Position numbers and translations under genes: made by a program. Below the pieces are notes generated by a model. The model was not told the DNA's origin, did not search any database, and saw only the letters and a program-made list of their open reading frames with translations. Positions 15,916 to 24,448 of a stretch of DNA of 64,000 nt are shown in pieces; position 1 is the stretch's first letter, and each line of letters opens with the position of its first letter. Source of the stretch: DATLXH01 sp035576005. Its GTDB lineage: Bacteria > Acidobacteriota > Thermoanaerobaculia > Gp7-AA8. Location: positions 1 through 64,000 of the forward strand of contig DATLXH010000109.1 of assembly GCA_035576005.1 (NCBI GenBank). The letters are read 5' to 3'.

Positions 15916-17322
15916 TTATCCCCTTCGCCCGCGGATGCGGCCGCGCTTCATGATGCCGTCGTAGTGACGCATCACGAGCTGGGATTCGACTTGTTGAATG
16001 GTATCCATCGCGACGCCAACAACGATCAGAAGCGACGTGCCGCCGAAGTAGAACGAAAATCCGAGTCCCTCTGTGAACCAGAGAGGAAGAGTGCGATCAA
16101 GCGTTGGCCCGATCCCGAAAGGAAGCGACCCGACGTGCACGCCCGTGATGAGAAACTCGGGCAGGATCGTCACGGCCGCCAGGTACAGAGAGCCGATCAG
16201 GGTGATGCGGGTCAGGACGCGATCGAGATAGTCGGAGGTTTTCTTGCCCGGTCTGATTCCCGGAATGAAGCCGCCGTACTTCCTCATGTTGTCAGCCGTA
16301 TCGACAGGATTGAAAACGATCGACGTGTAAAAGTAGGCGAAGAAGATGATCCCGAGGATCTGAAGAAGGTAGTAGATCGGCTCGCCCATGCCGATCTGTC
16401 TGGCGATCGCCTGCGCCCAGGGCGCCTTGATCATTCCAGCGATGGTCTGGGGAAATACCAGAATCGAGGAGGCGAAGATGACGGGGATGACGCCCGCAGT
16501 ATTCACGCGGAGCGGCAGATAGGTATTCGACCCACCATAGACTTTCCGTCCAACGACGCGCTTGGCGTACTGAACTGGAATCCGGCGCTGCGCCCGCTCC
16601 ATGAAGACAACGAAGGCGACGACCAGGATCATGAAGATCACGAGCAGCAGGACCGCAATGATGCTGTGCTCGCCCGTCCGGATGTCGCCGATGGTTGTTA
16701 CGACTGCAGCGGGAAGTCCGACAACGATTCCGGCGAAGATGATGAGAGAGATTCCGTTACCGATACCGCGCTCTGAGATCTGCTCGCCGAGCCACATCAC
16801 GAATGCCGTTCCTGTGGTGAGGGTGAGCACTGTCATCAGTGGAAACCCAATTCCCCAGAACGCGTCCTGCACACCCGTCGGCACGAGTGGCGCGCCACTG
16901 GGTGATGCCTGATTTTTCAGCCAGAACGAAACGCCAAGCGATTGAACGACCGCAAGAATGATCGTGCCGTAACGGGTGTACTGGTTGATCTTGCGACGGC
17001 CCATCTCTCCTTCCTTCGAGAGCTTCTCGAGGTAAGGCCAGACGACGGTCAGGAGCTGCAGGATGATCGAGGCCGAAATGTACGGCATGATCCCGAGTGC
17101 GAAGATCGAGAGCCGCGCGAGCGCGCCTCCGGAGAACAGGTCGAGAAACCCGAGGACTCCCGACTGCATCGATTTGAAAAAGTCGGACAGAGCAACCGGA
17201 TCGACGCCGGGCGTCGGCACGTAGGAGCCGAGGCGATACACCGCCAGCAACGCCAGGGTAAAAAAGATCCGCTTCCGGAGATCCGGAATGCTGAATATGT
17301 TACGAAACGTGTCGATCATCAA
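15916..17322 (-). CDS. secY: Preprotein translocase subunit SecY
   Basis: The channel subunit of the Sec translocon, 468 residues with ten membrane helices. Recognisable segments are FFTLALLAVYRLGSYVPTPG at the N-terminus, RLSIFALGIMPYISASIILQ, the plug region, and the cytoplasmic loop RRIPVQYAKRVVGRKVYGG. Overlaps the rplO stop by four bases. Confidence 0.98.
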   Translation of the reverse strand: MMIDTFRNIFSIPDLRKRIFFTLALLAVYRLGSYVPTPGVDPVALSDFFKSMQSGVLGFLDLFSGGALARLSIFALGIMPYISASIILQLLTVVWPYLEKLSKEGEMGRRKINQYTRYGTIILAVVQSLGVSFWLKNQASPSGAPLVPTGVQDAFWGIGFPLMTVLTLTTGTAFVMWLGEQISERGIGNGISLIIFAGIVVGLPAAVVTTIGDIRTGEHSIIAVLLLVIFMILVVAFVVFMERAQRRIPVQYAKRVVGRKVYGGSNTYLPLRVNTAGVIPVIFASSILVFPQTIAGMIKAPWAQAIARQIGMGEPIYYLLQILGIIFFAYFYTSIVFNPVDTADNMRKYGGFIPGIRPGKKTSDYLDRVLTRITLIGSLYLAAVTILPEFLITGVHVGSLPFGIGPTLDRTLPLWFTEGLGFSFYFGGTSLLIVVGVAMDTIQQVESQLVMRHYDGIMKRGRIRGRRG

Positions 17323-17768
17323 GGCCGCACGATCTCCTCACAGACTCCGCCTGCCGCCTCGATACGTTCTTTGGCGGTTTTCGAAAACTTGTGTGCGTGC
17401 ACCGTCAGCTTCCTGGTGATCTCGCCTGTCCCGAGGACTTTGATACCGGCGAAGCGGCCCTTGATGAGGCCGGCGTCGCGCAGCATCCCCTCGTCAACCG
17501 TCGAGCCTGCTTCAAACCGCTCGAGGTCGCTCAGATTGACCACGACGTATTCCTTTTTGAAAATGTTCGTGAAGCCGCGCTTGGGGAGCCGGCGATGAAG
17601 CGGCATCTGACCGCCCTCGAAGCCGAGCATCCTCGAGTAACCCGAGCGGGACTTCTGCCCCTTCTCTCCACGAGCCGATGTCTTTCCGTGTCCCGAACCG
17701 GGGCCGCGGCCAACACGCTTCTTGGCGTGACGCGCTCCCTTTTTCGGTTTTAAATTGCTCAGTTCCAT
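17319..17768 (-). CDS. rplO: 50S ribosomal protein L15
   Basis: Late-assembly protein of the large subunit, 149 residues. Starts MELSNLKPKKGARHAKKRVG and keeps the glycine-rich RGPGSGHGKTSARGEKGQKS that threads into 23S rRNA, then FEGGQMPLHRRLPKRGF. Coupled to secY by overlap and 38 bases after rpmD. Confidence 0.98.
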   Translation of the reverse strand: MELSNLKPKKGARHAKKRVGRGPGSGHGKTSARGEKGQKSRSGYSRMLGFEGGQMPLHRRLPKRGFTNIFKKEYVVVNLSDLERFEAGSTVDEGMLRDAGLIKGRFAGIKVLGTGEITRKLTVHAHKFSKTAKERIEAAGGVCEEIVRP

Positions 17769-17806
17769 ATCAATCTCCGTGCTACTGCCGTTCGAGACGG
17801 CCAGTG

Positions 17807-18034
17807 TCAGTCGACGATCTCGACCAGATGCGGGATCTTCGCGATCATTCCACGCGTCTCCCGGGTGTCTACACGCTCAACGACCTGATGCATCCTGCGA
17901 AGCCCGAGACCTTTGAGCGTCTCGCGCATCTCGCGTGGGCAACCAATCCCGCTGCGAACCTGCCGGATCTTGATCGCCGGAGTTCCACCTGCGATCTTCG
18001 CAATCTTCTTGATCAGTCTCTTGACGACGCCCAT
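17807..18034 (-). CDS. rpmD: 50S ribosomal protein L30 with N-terminal extension
   Basis: 75 residues, against about 60 in most bacteria. The core IKIRQVRSGIGCPREMRETL then KGLGLRRMHQVVERVD is typical. The first 17 residues (MGVVKRLIKKIAKIAGG) are a basic amphipathic helix not present in the short form. The ATG shares one base with the rpsE stop (TAATG), which supports the long start. Confidence 0.93.
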   Translation of the reverse strand: MGVVKRLIKKIAKIAGGTPAIKIRQVRSGIGCPREMRETLKGLGLRRMHQVVERVDTRETRGMIAKIPHLVEIVD

Positions 18035-18585
18035 TACTCACCGTCCCCGGAAGGCTCGTCACTGGTTCCCCGCAGGGAACTGTACTCTTCGGCGCTCCGC
18101 AGCTGTTTGAGTGCCTCAAACGTAGCTTTCACAACGTTATGAGGATTCGCTGTTCCGAGAGATTTGGTCAGAATGTTCTGAATCCCGGCCGACTCCAGAA
18201 TCGCGCGAACCGGACCGCCGGCGATGACTCCCGTACCTTCCGATGCCGGCTTGAGCAGGACTCGCCCGGCACCGTAGTGACCAAGGACCGTGTGTGGAAT
18301 CGTCGTCCCTGTCATCGAGACAGGAATCATGTTCTTCTTGGCGATCTCGATCCCTTTCTTGATGGCTGCCGGAACCTCTTTGGCCTTGCCCGAGCCGAAA
18401 CCGACCCGACCCTTGCCGTCACCCACGACAACGAGCGCGCTGAAGCTGAAGTTTTTTCCACCCTTTACGACTTTGGTGACACGGTTGATGTGGACAACCT
18501 TGTCCACCATTCCGCCTTCAGATCTCTCGTCGCGACGATCGCTTCGCTGATTGCCCTGTCCTGGACGCTGCATTGGACGCTGCAC
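18034..18585 (-). CDS. rpsE: 30S ribosomal protein S5
   Basis: S5 helps decoding accuracy near the mRNA entry. 183 residues with a hydrophilic, Arg/Gln-rich N-terminus (MQRPMQRPGQGNQRSDRRD), then VVHINRVTKVVKGGKNFSFS of the double-stranded RNA-binding domain and the conserved GHYGAGRVLLKPASEGTGVI. The gap to rplR is 72 bases and contains a small GCTGGC..GCCAGC hairpin. Confidence 0.98.
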   Translation of the reverse strand: MQRPMQRPGQGNQRSDRRDERSEGGMVDKVVHINRVTKVVKGGKNFSFSALVVVGDGKGRVGFGSGKAKEVPAAIKKGIEIAKKNMIPVSMTGTTIPHTVLGHYGAGRVLLKPASEGTGVIAGGPVRAILESAGIQNILTKSLGTANPHNVVKATFEALKQLRSAEEYSSLRGTSDEPSGDGE

Positions 18586-18657
18586 TCTGACCTCCGAATC
18601 GTTTCTCTGGCTTTACAACCAGCTGGCAAAAGCCAGCCGCTCAGGGCAAAGCGCCCG

Positions 18658-19017
18658 TTAAAATTCCAATCCGTTTTCGCGCGCCGCATCAGCAAGCGCC
18701 TTTACGTTGCCGTGATACAGGTAGCCACCTCGGTCGAATACGACGCGCGTGATCCCTGCCTTCTTTGCTTTTGTCGCAATCAGAGCGCCGACTGCTTTTG
18801 CGGACGCTGCGTTCGCGTTGGTGCCTTTAGCATCAGCTTCCCGCGAGGACGCGGCCGCGAGCGTGGTACCGGCCGCATCATCGATCACCTGCACGTAGAT
18901 GTACTTGAGACTCTTGAAAATCGCGAGTCGCGGCCGTGCGGAGGTTCCACGAAGATTCTTGCGAATCCGCTTCCTGATCCGTCCCCTTGATGCGACTCTT
19001 TCTTTTGCACGATCCAT
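18658..19017 (-). CDS. rplR: 50S ribosomal protein L18
   Basis: Binds 5S rRNA, 119 residues. The family pattern is clear: RIRKRIRKNLRGTSARPRLA, IFKSLKYIYVQVIDDAAGTT and the ending VVFDRGGYLYHGNVKALADA then ARENGLEF. 54 bases after rplF. Confidence 0.98.
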   Translation of the reverse strand: MDRAKERVASRGRIRKRIRKNLRGTSARPRLAIFKSLKYIYVQVIDDAAGTTLAAASSREADAKGTNANAASAKAVGALIATKAKKAGITRVVFDRGGYLYHGNVKALADAARENGLEF

Positions 19018-19071
19018 GATTTCAATTTCCTTTTGCCGAGGCTCTTGTACCCGGCGTTCTTTGATTCAACT

Positions 19072-19611
19072 CTATTTGCCCGCTGCCTTACCGGCCTTGC
19101 GGCGAATGACTTCATCCGTGTACTTGATTCCCTTACCTTTGTACGGGTCCGGCGCTCGCAGGGAGCGGATCTCCGCAGCGGTCTGGCCGACGCGCTGCTT
19201 ATCCATTCCACTGATGATGATGTGCCCGGCCTTGTCGACGGCAATTTCGACACCGTCAGGAATCGGAAATTTCACTGGATGCGAGTACCCCAGCTGAAAC
19301 TGCACTTCCTTACCCTTGACCTCGGCGCGATAGCCGACGCCGATGATGTCGAGCTCCCGCTTGAACCCTTCGCTCACGCCAAGGATATTGTTCGCAACCA
19401 GGGCGCGGATCAGACCGTGGAATGCGCGGGTCTGCCTTTCTTCGTTCGCCCGCACGACCTGAATCCCGCCATCCTCGATCTTCATCGAGATGCCAGGGAC
19501 GAGGCGTGTCGAGAGCATCCCTTTGGGACCCTTGACGGTGATGCTCTCGCCTTCCTGTTTGACTTCCACGCCTTTGGGAAGCGTGATGAATTTTCTACCG
19601 ACTCGAGACAT
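19072..19611 (-). CDS. rplF: 50S ribosomal protein L6
   Basis: L6 lies near the factor-binding site. 179 residues in two repeated alpha/beta domains: MSRVGRKFITLPKGVEVKQE, TVKGPKGMLSTRL, then IIGVGYRAEVKGKEVQFQLG and PDPYKGKGIKYTDEVIRRKA. Nine bases after rpsH. Confidence 0.98.
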   Translation of the reverse strand: MSRVGRKFITLPKGVEVKQEGESITVKGPKGMLSTRLVPGISMKIEDGGIQVVRANEERQTRAFHGLIRALVANNILGVSEGFKRELDIIGVGYRAEVKGKEVQFQLGYSHPVKFPIPDGVEIAVDKAGHIIISGMDKQRVGQTAAEIRSLRAPDPYKGKGIKYTDEVIRRKAGKAAGK

Positions 19612-19620
19612 GACGACTCC

Positions 19621-20019
19621 TTACCAGACCTGACAGAGAACTTCTCCGCCGACTCCGCTGCGAGCAGCTTCGTTCCCGGAGAGAATTCCCTTGGAGGTCG
19701 AGACGATCGCGAGACCCAGTCCGTCGAGGACCCGCGGGATTTCGGCCTTGTTGCGATAGACACGCCGGCCCGGGCGCGAGATTCTCTCGATCCCGTGAAT
19801 GACCGATTCGCCATCCGCCGCATACTTGAGGCTGATGCGAAGGGTCTGCTGATACTTCCCCTCAACGAGCTTGAAGGTCGAGATGAATCCTTCATCCTTG
19901 AGGATGCGGGCAATCTCCACTTTGAGCTTCGATGCGGGAAGTTCCACGCGCTCATGGCGTGCCTGAATTCCATTGCGGATGCGGGTGAGCATGTCCGCGA
20001 TCGGGTCTGTCATCGACAT
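19621..20019 (-). CDS. rpsH: 30S ribosomal protein S8
   Basis: A central 16S-binding assembly protein, 132 residues. Starts MSMTDPIADMLTRIRNGIQA and ends with the conserved IVSTSKGILSGNEAARSGVG then GEVLCQVW. In E. coli S8 represses the spc operon; no target hairpin was traced here. A 95-base spacer without a gene separates it from rpsN. Confidence 0.98.
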   Translation of the reverse strand: MSMTDPIADMLTRIRNGIQARHERVELPASKLKVEIARILKDEGFISTFKLVEGKYQQTLRISLKYAADGESVIHGIERISRPGRRVYRNKAEIPRVLDGLGLAIVSTSKGILSGNEAARSGVGGEVLCQVW

Positions 20020-20114
20020 CTAGATTCCTCCGTGTGATGCAACGGGTTTGATCGCCGTGCGGTCTCGATCCTCTATGGATCGCGATTCGCTCCGGGTTGA
20101 GTTCACGTCTGTAG

Positions 20115-20300
20115 CTACCAACTCGCCTTCGTGACGCCGGGGATATAGCCGCCGAGAGACAGCAGCCGGAAACAAATGCGGCAGAGCTGGAACTTGCGGA
20201 GAAACCCACGTGGTCTCCCGCACTGCTTGCAGCGATTCCGTTTGCGCGTGGAGAACTTCGGCTTCCGCGCGGCCTTCACGATCATTGAAAGTTTTGCCAT
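20115..20300 (-). CDS. rpsN: 30S ribosomal protein S14, zinc-binding short type (S14Z)
   Basis: 61 residues, the short zinc form. Two CxxC pairs are present, CKQC (about 24-27) and CRIC (about 40-43), as expected for a zinc ribbon. The C-terminus RLLSLGGYIPGVTKASW is typical. The zinc-free long paralogue used under zinc starvation is not in this window. Confidence 0.97.
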   Translation of the reverse strand: MAKLSMIVKAARKPKFSTRKRNRCKQCGRPRGFLRKFQLCRICFRLLSLGGYIPGVTKASW

Positions 20301-20312
20301 AGTTGTCGTTCC

Positions 20313-20855
20313 TTACTTTCCGAAAGGCATGCCGAGCTCTTTGAGAAGAAAGCGGGCGTGCTCATCAGTTTCCGCGGTGGTAACGATGGTGATGTTCATC
20401 CCCTTCGCCTTGTCGACCTTCGAGTAGTCGATCTCAGGGAAGATGAGGTGGTCGCGGATGCCAAGTGTGTAGTTGCCACGACCGTCAAATCCGCGAGTCG
20501 CCACGCCGCGGAAGTCACGGACGCGGGGCAGCGCAATGTTGATGAGCCGGTCGAGGAACTCGTACATCCGCTCGCCGCGAAGCGTGACCCGGACGCCGAT
20601 GGGAACTCCCTCGCGCAGCTTGAAGTTGGCGATCGACTTCTTCGCCTTGGTCAAGACTGCCTTCTGTCCTGCGATGGTGTTCATCTCATCCAGAGCGCTG
20701 TCGAGAATCTTCGCGTTCTGGACTGCCTCGCCCATTCCCATGTTGAGAACGATCTTCTCGATTTTCGGAAGGGCCATCACGTTCTTGATGGAGAACTCGC
20801 TCTGCAATTTCTTGCGGACGTCTCCCTGGTAAAGTTCCTTGAGTCTGGCTGCCAT
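20313..20855 (-). CDS. rplE: 50S ribosomal protein L5
   Basis: Binds 5S rRNA and contacts the P-site tRNA. 180 residues, starting MAARLKELYQGDVRKKLQSE with KIEKIVLNMGMGEAVQNAKI and the closing VTTAETDEHARFLLKELGMP. Twelve bases before rpsN. Confidence 0.98.
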   Translation of the reverse strand: MAARLKELYQGDVRKKLQSEFSIKNVMALPKIEKIVLNMGMGEAVQNAKILDSALDEMNTIAGQKAVLTKAKKSIANFKLREGVPIGVRVTLRGERMYEFLDRLINIALPRVRDFRGVATRGFDGRGNYTLGIRDHLIFPEIDYSKVDKAKGMNITIVTTAETDEHARFLLKELGMPFGK

Positions 20856-20897
20856 GTTTTCCTCTGTTTCGTTATCGAAGATCGCTCAGTCGCGCGA

Positions 20898-21254
20898 TCA
20901 CTTGCCGAGCTCCGCCTGGCATTTCTTACAAGTGCGGATGACACCTTCGTCCGTGATCTTTCCGGCTACCCGGGTCCTCTCCCCACAACTCGGGCAGAGT
21001 ATGGCGAGGTTGGAAATCCGGATTGGGGACTCCCTCTCGACAATGCCGCCCTGCTGGTTCTTCTGGGGATTCTTCCTCGTGTGCTTCTTGAGAAAGTTGA
21101 TGCTCTCGACGATGGCGGTGCCCTTCGTCGGGATGACGCGCAATACCTTGCCCTCTTTGCCTCGGTCCTTGCCGGCGGTCACGATGACAGTGTCATTCTT
21201 CCGCACGTGCGATTTCCCGTAAGACTCTTCTTTCTGTTTTGATTTTCCGAACAT
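20898..21254 (-). CDS. rplX: 50S ribosomal protein L24
   Basis: An assembly initiator with a KOW motif (NDTVIVTAGKDRGKEGKVLR). 118 residues. The C-terminal third carries two cysteine pairs (CPSCGERTRV and CKKCQAE), a mini zinc ribbon seen in many L24 proteins. Ten bases after rplN. Confidence 0.97.
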   Translation of the reverse strand: MFGKSKQKEESYGKSHVRKNDTVIVTAGKDRGKEGKVLRVIPTKGTAIVESINFLKKHTRKNPQKNQQGGIVERESPIRISNLAILCPSCGERTRVAGKITDEGVIRTCKKCQAELGK

Positions 21255-21264
21255 GGTTGTTTCC

Positions 21265-21636
21265 TTAGATGACTTCCGGCGCCAGCGAGATGATCTTCAT
21301 GAACTTGCGCTCACGGAGCTCGCGGGCGACCGGCCCGAATACGCGCGTCCCGACCGGCTCGCGTGCGTCGTTGATAAGCACTGCTGCGTTGTCGTCGAAC
21401 TTGATGTACGAGCCGTCTCTCCGCCGTGTTTCCTTCACCGTCCGGACGATGACGGCCTTGACCACGGCGCCCTTCTTGACTGTCCCATCAGGCGACGCTT
21501 CCTTCACCGACGCAGTGATGACGTCACCGATGCGTGCATACCGGCCGGCAGTCGATCCGCCCCGCATCTTGATGCAGAAAATCTTCTTTGCACCGGTGTT
21601 GTCGGCCACCTGCAGAATCGTTCCCATCTGAATCAT
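21265..21636 (-). CDS. rplN: 50S ribosomal protein L14
   Basis: Large-subunit protein of bridge B8, 123 residues. Starts MIQMGTILQVADNTGAKKIF and keeps SVKEASPDGTVKKGAVVKAV, NAAVLIND and RELRERKFMKIISLAPEVI. A 105-base gap to rpsQ contains the CCGGACATT palindrome. Confidence 0.98.
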   Translation of the reverse strand: MIQMGTILQVADNTGAKKIFCIKMRGGSTAGRYARIGDVITASVKEASPDGTVKKGAVVKAVIVRTVKETRRRDGSYIKFDDNAAVLINDAREPVGTRVFGPVARELRERKFMKIISLAPEVI

Positions 21637-21660
21637 GATCGCGTCCTCTCACTGCTCTCT

Positions 21661-21686
21661 TGTGGCCGGACATTCCAATGTCCGGC
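21661..21686. repeat. Dispersed palindrome CCGGACATT..AATGTCCGG
   Basis: TGTGG followed by CCGGACATTCCAATGTCCGG in the gap between rpsQ and rplN; the same unit, inverted, is found at 13543-13568. Confidence 0.8.
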
Positions 21687-21741
21687 TTCTTTCCCGACCC
21701 GCCGCCGAACTTGATTTGTCCGGACGCCTAGCGAGGCCGTA

Positions 21742-22125
21742 CTACGAGACCCGGGAGATGATCTCCCGGACGTTCCAGCGCTTCCGTTTCGACATCGGCC
21801 GTGTTTCTTCGATGATTACCCGATCGCCGACATTGCAGTCGCCTGCTTCGCAATGCGCCATGAACTTGCTCGTCCTGCGGATGTACTTCTGATACATCCC
21901 GTGGACGACCAGATTCTCGACCGCTACGACCACTGACTTGTCCATCTTGTTGGAGATGATCACGCCCACTTTGGTCGAACGGTTTCCGCTGTCTCCGCCC
22001 TTGCCTGCGAACGGTGTAGGCGTCAAGGCTGCGACGACGGTTTCCACGACGCTCTCAGCCTTCGCCTTGATCGTTTTGATGGTCTTCGTCGCTTTCTTAG
22101 CTACTGTGGACTTCTTCGTGGCCAT
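21742..22125 (-). CDS. rpsQ: 30S ribosomal protein S17 with N-terminal extension
   Basis: 127 residues against about 85 in most bacteria. The OB-fold core begins near residue 53 (VGVIISNKMDKSVVVAVENL, then GDCNVGDRVIIEETRPMSKR). The first 45 residues are low-complexity Lys, Thr, Ala and Val (MATKKSTVAKKATKTIKTI), resembling the tails of L17. The start is the only ATG that fits the gap after rpmC; an internal start cannot be excluded. Confidence 0.94.
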   Translation of the reverse strand: MATKKSTVAKKATKTIKTIKAKAESVVETVVAALTPTPFAGKGGDSGNRSTKVGVIISNKMDKSVVVAVENLVVHGMYQKYIRRTSKFMAHCEAGDCNVGDRVIIEETRPMSKRKRWNVREIISRVS

Positions 22126-22149
22126 TCTGTTTCTCCAGTTCCTGTTTCT

Positions 22150-22226
22150 AATTCAACGTTCAACGTTCAACATCCAACATTCCTGCTTCACCCGAATGTT
22201 GAACTGTAAATTTTGAATGTTGAATC
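22150..22226. repeat. Hairpin made of iterated TTCAACG / TTGAATG words
   Basis: In the rpmC-rpsQ gap, ATTCAACGTTCAACGTTCAA and then CATCCAACATTC face GAATGTTGAACTG and TTGAATGTTGAATC. Same architecture as 13010-13080 with different loop and outer words. Confidence 0.75.
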
Positions 22227-22237
22227 GGTCTCCGCTA

Positions 22238-22441
22238 CTACTTCGACTCCGCGGCGCGTTTCTTCTCGCCGAGAATCGTCTTGATTCGCGCGATCTCCCT
22301 GCGGACTTCGCGCATCTTCGAGGGCTTCTCGAGTGATCCGGTCGAGCGTTGGAACCTCAGCTTGAAGAGCTGTGTACTCAGGTCCTTCTCCCGGGTCTCG
22401 AGCTCGCTCGGACCCTTGTCGCGAATTTCTGACGTTTTCAT
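22238..22441 (-). CDS. rpmC: 50S ribosomal protein L29
   Basis: A two-helix protein at the tunnel exit, 67 residues (MKTSEIRDKGPSELETREKD, then LRFQRSTGSLEKPSKMREVR). Overlaps the rplP stop by four bases. Confidence 0.97.
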   Translation of the reverse strand: MKTSEIRDKGPSELETREKDLSTQLFKLRFQRSTGSLEKPSKMREVRREIARIKTILGEKKRAAESK

Positions 22442-22863
22442 ATCCCCACCTCAGTCATCTCACGCGTGACGAAGCGCGTCTTGATCGGCAGCTTGTGGGC
22501 TGCGAGCCGGAAAGCCTCTTCCGCGATCTCGCGGCTTACGCCTTCCATCTCGTAAAGGATTCGAGCAGGCTTGACGACGCATACCCACTGATCCGGAGCG
22601 CCTTTTCCCTTACCCATACGTGTCTCGAGCGGCTTCTTGGTGATTGGCTTGTCGGGAAAGATCCGGATCCAGATCTTTCCGCCACGCTTGACGTGCCTGG
22701 TCATCGCGACACGAGCGGCCTCGATCTGGCGGGCGGTCACCCAGCCGACTTCGAGCGCCTGGAGACCGAAATCGCCAAACGAGACTTTCGCGCCGCGAGT
22801 CGCCAGACCGCGACGACGACCGCGCTGCTGCTTTCTGAACTTTACTTTCTTCGGCATCAACAT
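22438..22863 (-). CDS. rplP: 50S ribosomal protein L16
   Basis: L16 supports the A-site tRNA. 141 residues from MLMPKKVKFRKQQRGRRRGL, with the conserved DFGLQALEVGWVTARQIEAA and MGKGKGAPDQWVCVVKPARI. The gap of 163 bases before it contains the GCAGAATGCAGAAT hairpin. Confidence 0.98.
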   Translation of the reverse strand: MLMPKKVKFRKQQRGRRRGLATRGAKVSFGDFGLQALEVGWVTARQIEAARVAMTRHVKRGGKIWIRIFPDKPITKKPLETRMGKGKGAPDQWVCVVKPARILYEMEGVSREIAEEAFRLAAHKLPIKTRFVTREMTEVGI

Positions 22864-22885
22864 GATGCGGGCTCCTGCTGGAGTG

Positions 22886-23030
22886 AATGCAGAATTTCAA
22901 ACGCAGAATGCAGAATTAGCGAAGCCGATTCTGATGCTGACATTTTAGAATTCCGATTCATCTCAATATTCTGTCTCATGAAATTAGCGCTGTTTACCGT
23001 ATTGCTTTTCCATTCTGCATTCGCTTCTAC
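22886..23030. repeat. Hairpin of iterated GCAGAAT words
   Basis: Between rpsC and rplP, GAATGCAGAATTTCAAACG and CAGAATGCAGAATT on one side face CCATTCTGCATTCG on the other (about 23010-23024), with an A/T-rich middle. Related words occur at 30868-30945 and 60074-60175. Confidence 0.65.
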
Positions 23031-23677
23031 AGCGGCTTCCGGCGGCTCCGTGCTTTCGCGACTTCGCCTTTGAAGATCCAGACCTTGACGCCAATGATTC
23101 CGTACGTCGTCCGGCCGAGAGCCAGGCCGTAGTCAATGTCTGCCTTCAGCGTGTGAAGAGGCAACCGGCCGTCCTGATACCACTCTGAGCGCGCGATCTC
23201 AGCCCCATTTAGGCGGCCGCCAACGCGGACCTTGATGCCCTTCGCGCCGAAACGGAATGCGCTTTCCATTGCTTTCTTCATCGCGCGGCGGAACGCCACA
23301 CGACGCTCGAGCTGCGTTGCGATGTTCTCAGCCACGAGCTGCGCGTCGAGCTCAGGGCGCTGGATCTCCTGAATGTTGATGTAGACCTCTCCGTTGACCA
23401 TTTTCTGGAGCTCGTCGCGGAGCTTGTCGACCTCAGCACCTTTCCGCCCGATGATGATGCCGGGACGCGAGGTGTAGATGTTGATCCGCATCTTGTTCGC
23501 GGTTCGCTCGATGTCGATCTCAGAGACGCCTGCATGCGCAAGACGCTTTTTGAGGTCGAGCCGAAGCTTCAGATCCCGATGCAGAGTTTCGGCGTATGTC
23601 TTTCCCGCAAACCATCGGGAATGCCAGGTTTTGTTGAAGCCGAGCCGAAATCCGTATGGATGTACTTTCTGACCCAA
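23027..23677 (-). CDS. rpsC: 30S ribosomal protein S3
   Basis: S3 lines the mRNA entry. 216 residues: MGQKVHPYGFRLGFNKTWHS, the KH domain with INIYTSRPGIIIGRKGAEVD, and the C-terminal LPLHTLKADIDYGLALGRTT and GIIGVKVWIFKGE. Eleven bases after rplV. Confidence 0.98.
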   Translation of the reverse strand: MGQKVHPYGFRLGFNKTWHSRWFAGKTYAETLHRDLKLRLDLKKRLAHAGVSEIDIERTANKMRINIYTSRPGIIIGRKGAEVDKLRDELQKMVNGEVYINIQEIQRPELDAQLVAENIATQLERRVAFRRAMKKAMESAFRFGAKGIKVRVGGRLNGAEIARSEWYQDGRLPLHTLKADIDYGLALGRTTYGIIGVKVWIFKGEVAKARSRRKPL

Positions 23678-23688
23678 AATCGCCTCCG

Positions 23689-24078
23689 TTACTTCTGTTT
23701 CGAGCGGGTTTTCCGCTCACCACGCCGCGCATTGACCGGCGCGACTTCATCAGACAGGTGCACGGTCACGTGCGCCTTGCGTTTCTGGATCCGGAATGCC
23801 CGTCCCATCGGGGCAGGCTGCACACGCTTCTCGCGTGGCCCTTCGTTGACGAAAATCTTCGAGACGACGAGCTCATCGACATCGGGCGCGTTCTCCCCGT
23901 TCTCGGCGTTGGCCACCGCAGAACGAAGGAGCTTCTCGAGATCCTTCGCGTAGAGCTTGTTGGTGAAGCGAAGGATCTGAATCGCTTCCTCTACCTTCTT
24001 GCCCCGCACCTGGTCGATGATGATTCGCACCTTTTGCGGTGACGCTTTCAGGTAACTCAGTTTGGCTTTCGCTTCCAT
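23689..24078 (-). CDS. rplV: 50S ribosomal protein L22
   Basis: L22 reaches into the exit tunnel. 129 residues: KASPQKVRIIIDQVRGKKVE, then LRSAVANAENGENAPDVDEL and the tunnel loop GPREKRVQPAPMGRAFRIQK. Basic C-terminus ends in KTRSKQK. Confidence 0.98.
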   Translation of the reverse strand: MEAKAKLSYLKASPQKVRIIIDQVRGKKVEEAIQILRFTNKLYAKDLEKLLRSAVANAENGENAPDVDELVVSKIFVNEGPREKRVQPAPMGRAFRIQKRKAHVTVHLSDEVAPVNARRGERKTRSKQK

Positions 24079-24127
24079 CTCTTAACTCCGTTTGGCTTCT
24101 TGCTTACGAAAAAGTCGGCAATCCGAA

Positions 24128-24421
24128 TTACTTGCCCGCCGGCTTGGCGCTCTTCTCGGCTTTCTTCCCGCTGTGTCCCTTGAAGGTTCTGGTGATCGAA
24201 AACTCGCCCAGCTTGTGTCCGACCATGTTTTCGGAGATGTAAACCGGGATGAACTTCCGCCCGTTATGGACCGCAATCGTGTGCCCGACCATGTCGGGGC
24301 TGATCGTCGAGCGTCGCGACCAGGTCTTGATGACCTTCTTGTCTCGCTCTCGATTCATCGTCTCGACCTTCTTCGCCAGATGGCCGTCGATGAAGGGACC
24401 TTTTTTCACTGAACGCGTCAT
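24128..24421 (-). CDS. rpsS: 30S ribosomal protein S19
   Basis: Head protein near the A-site tRNA, 97 residues: MTRSVKKGPFIDGHLAKKVE, then IKTWSRRSTISPDMVGHTIA and YISENMVGHKLGEFSITRTF. Confidence 0.98.
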   Translation of the reverse strand: MTRSVKKGPFIDGHLAKKVETMNRERDKKVIKTWSRRSTISPDMVGHTIAVHNGRKFIPVYISENMVGHKLGEFSITRTFKGHSGKKAEKSAKPAGK

Positions 24422-24448
24422 GATTTCTCCTGGTATATGGCTAGCTGC

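Noticed and set aside
19033..20037. 334-codon open frame opposite rplF and rpsH
   Set aside because: Both ribosomal proteins are complete and conserved on the minus strand.
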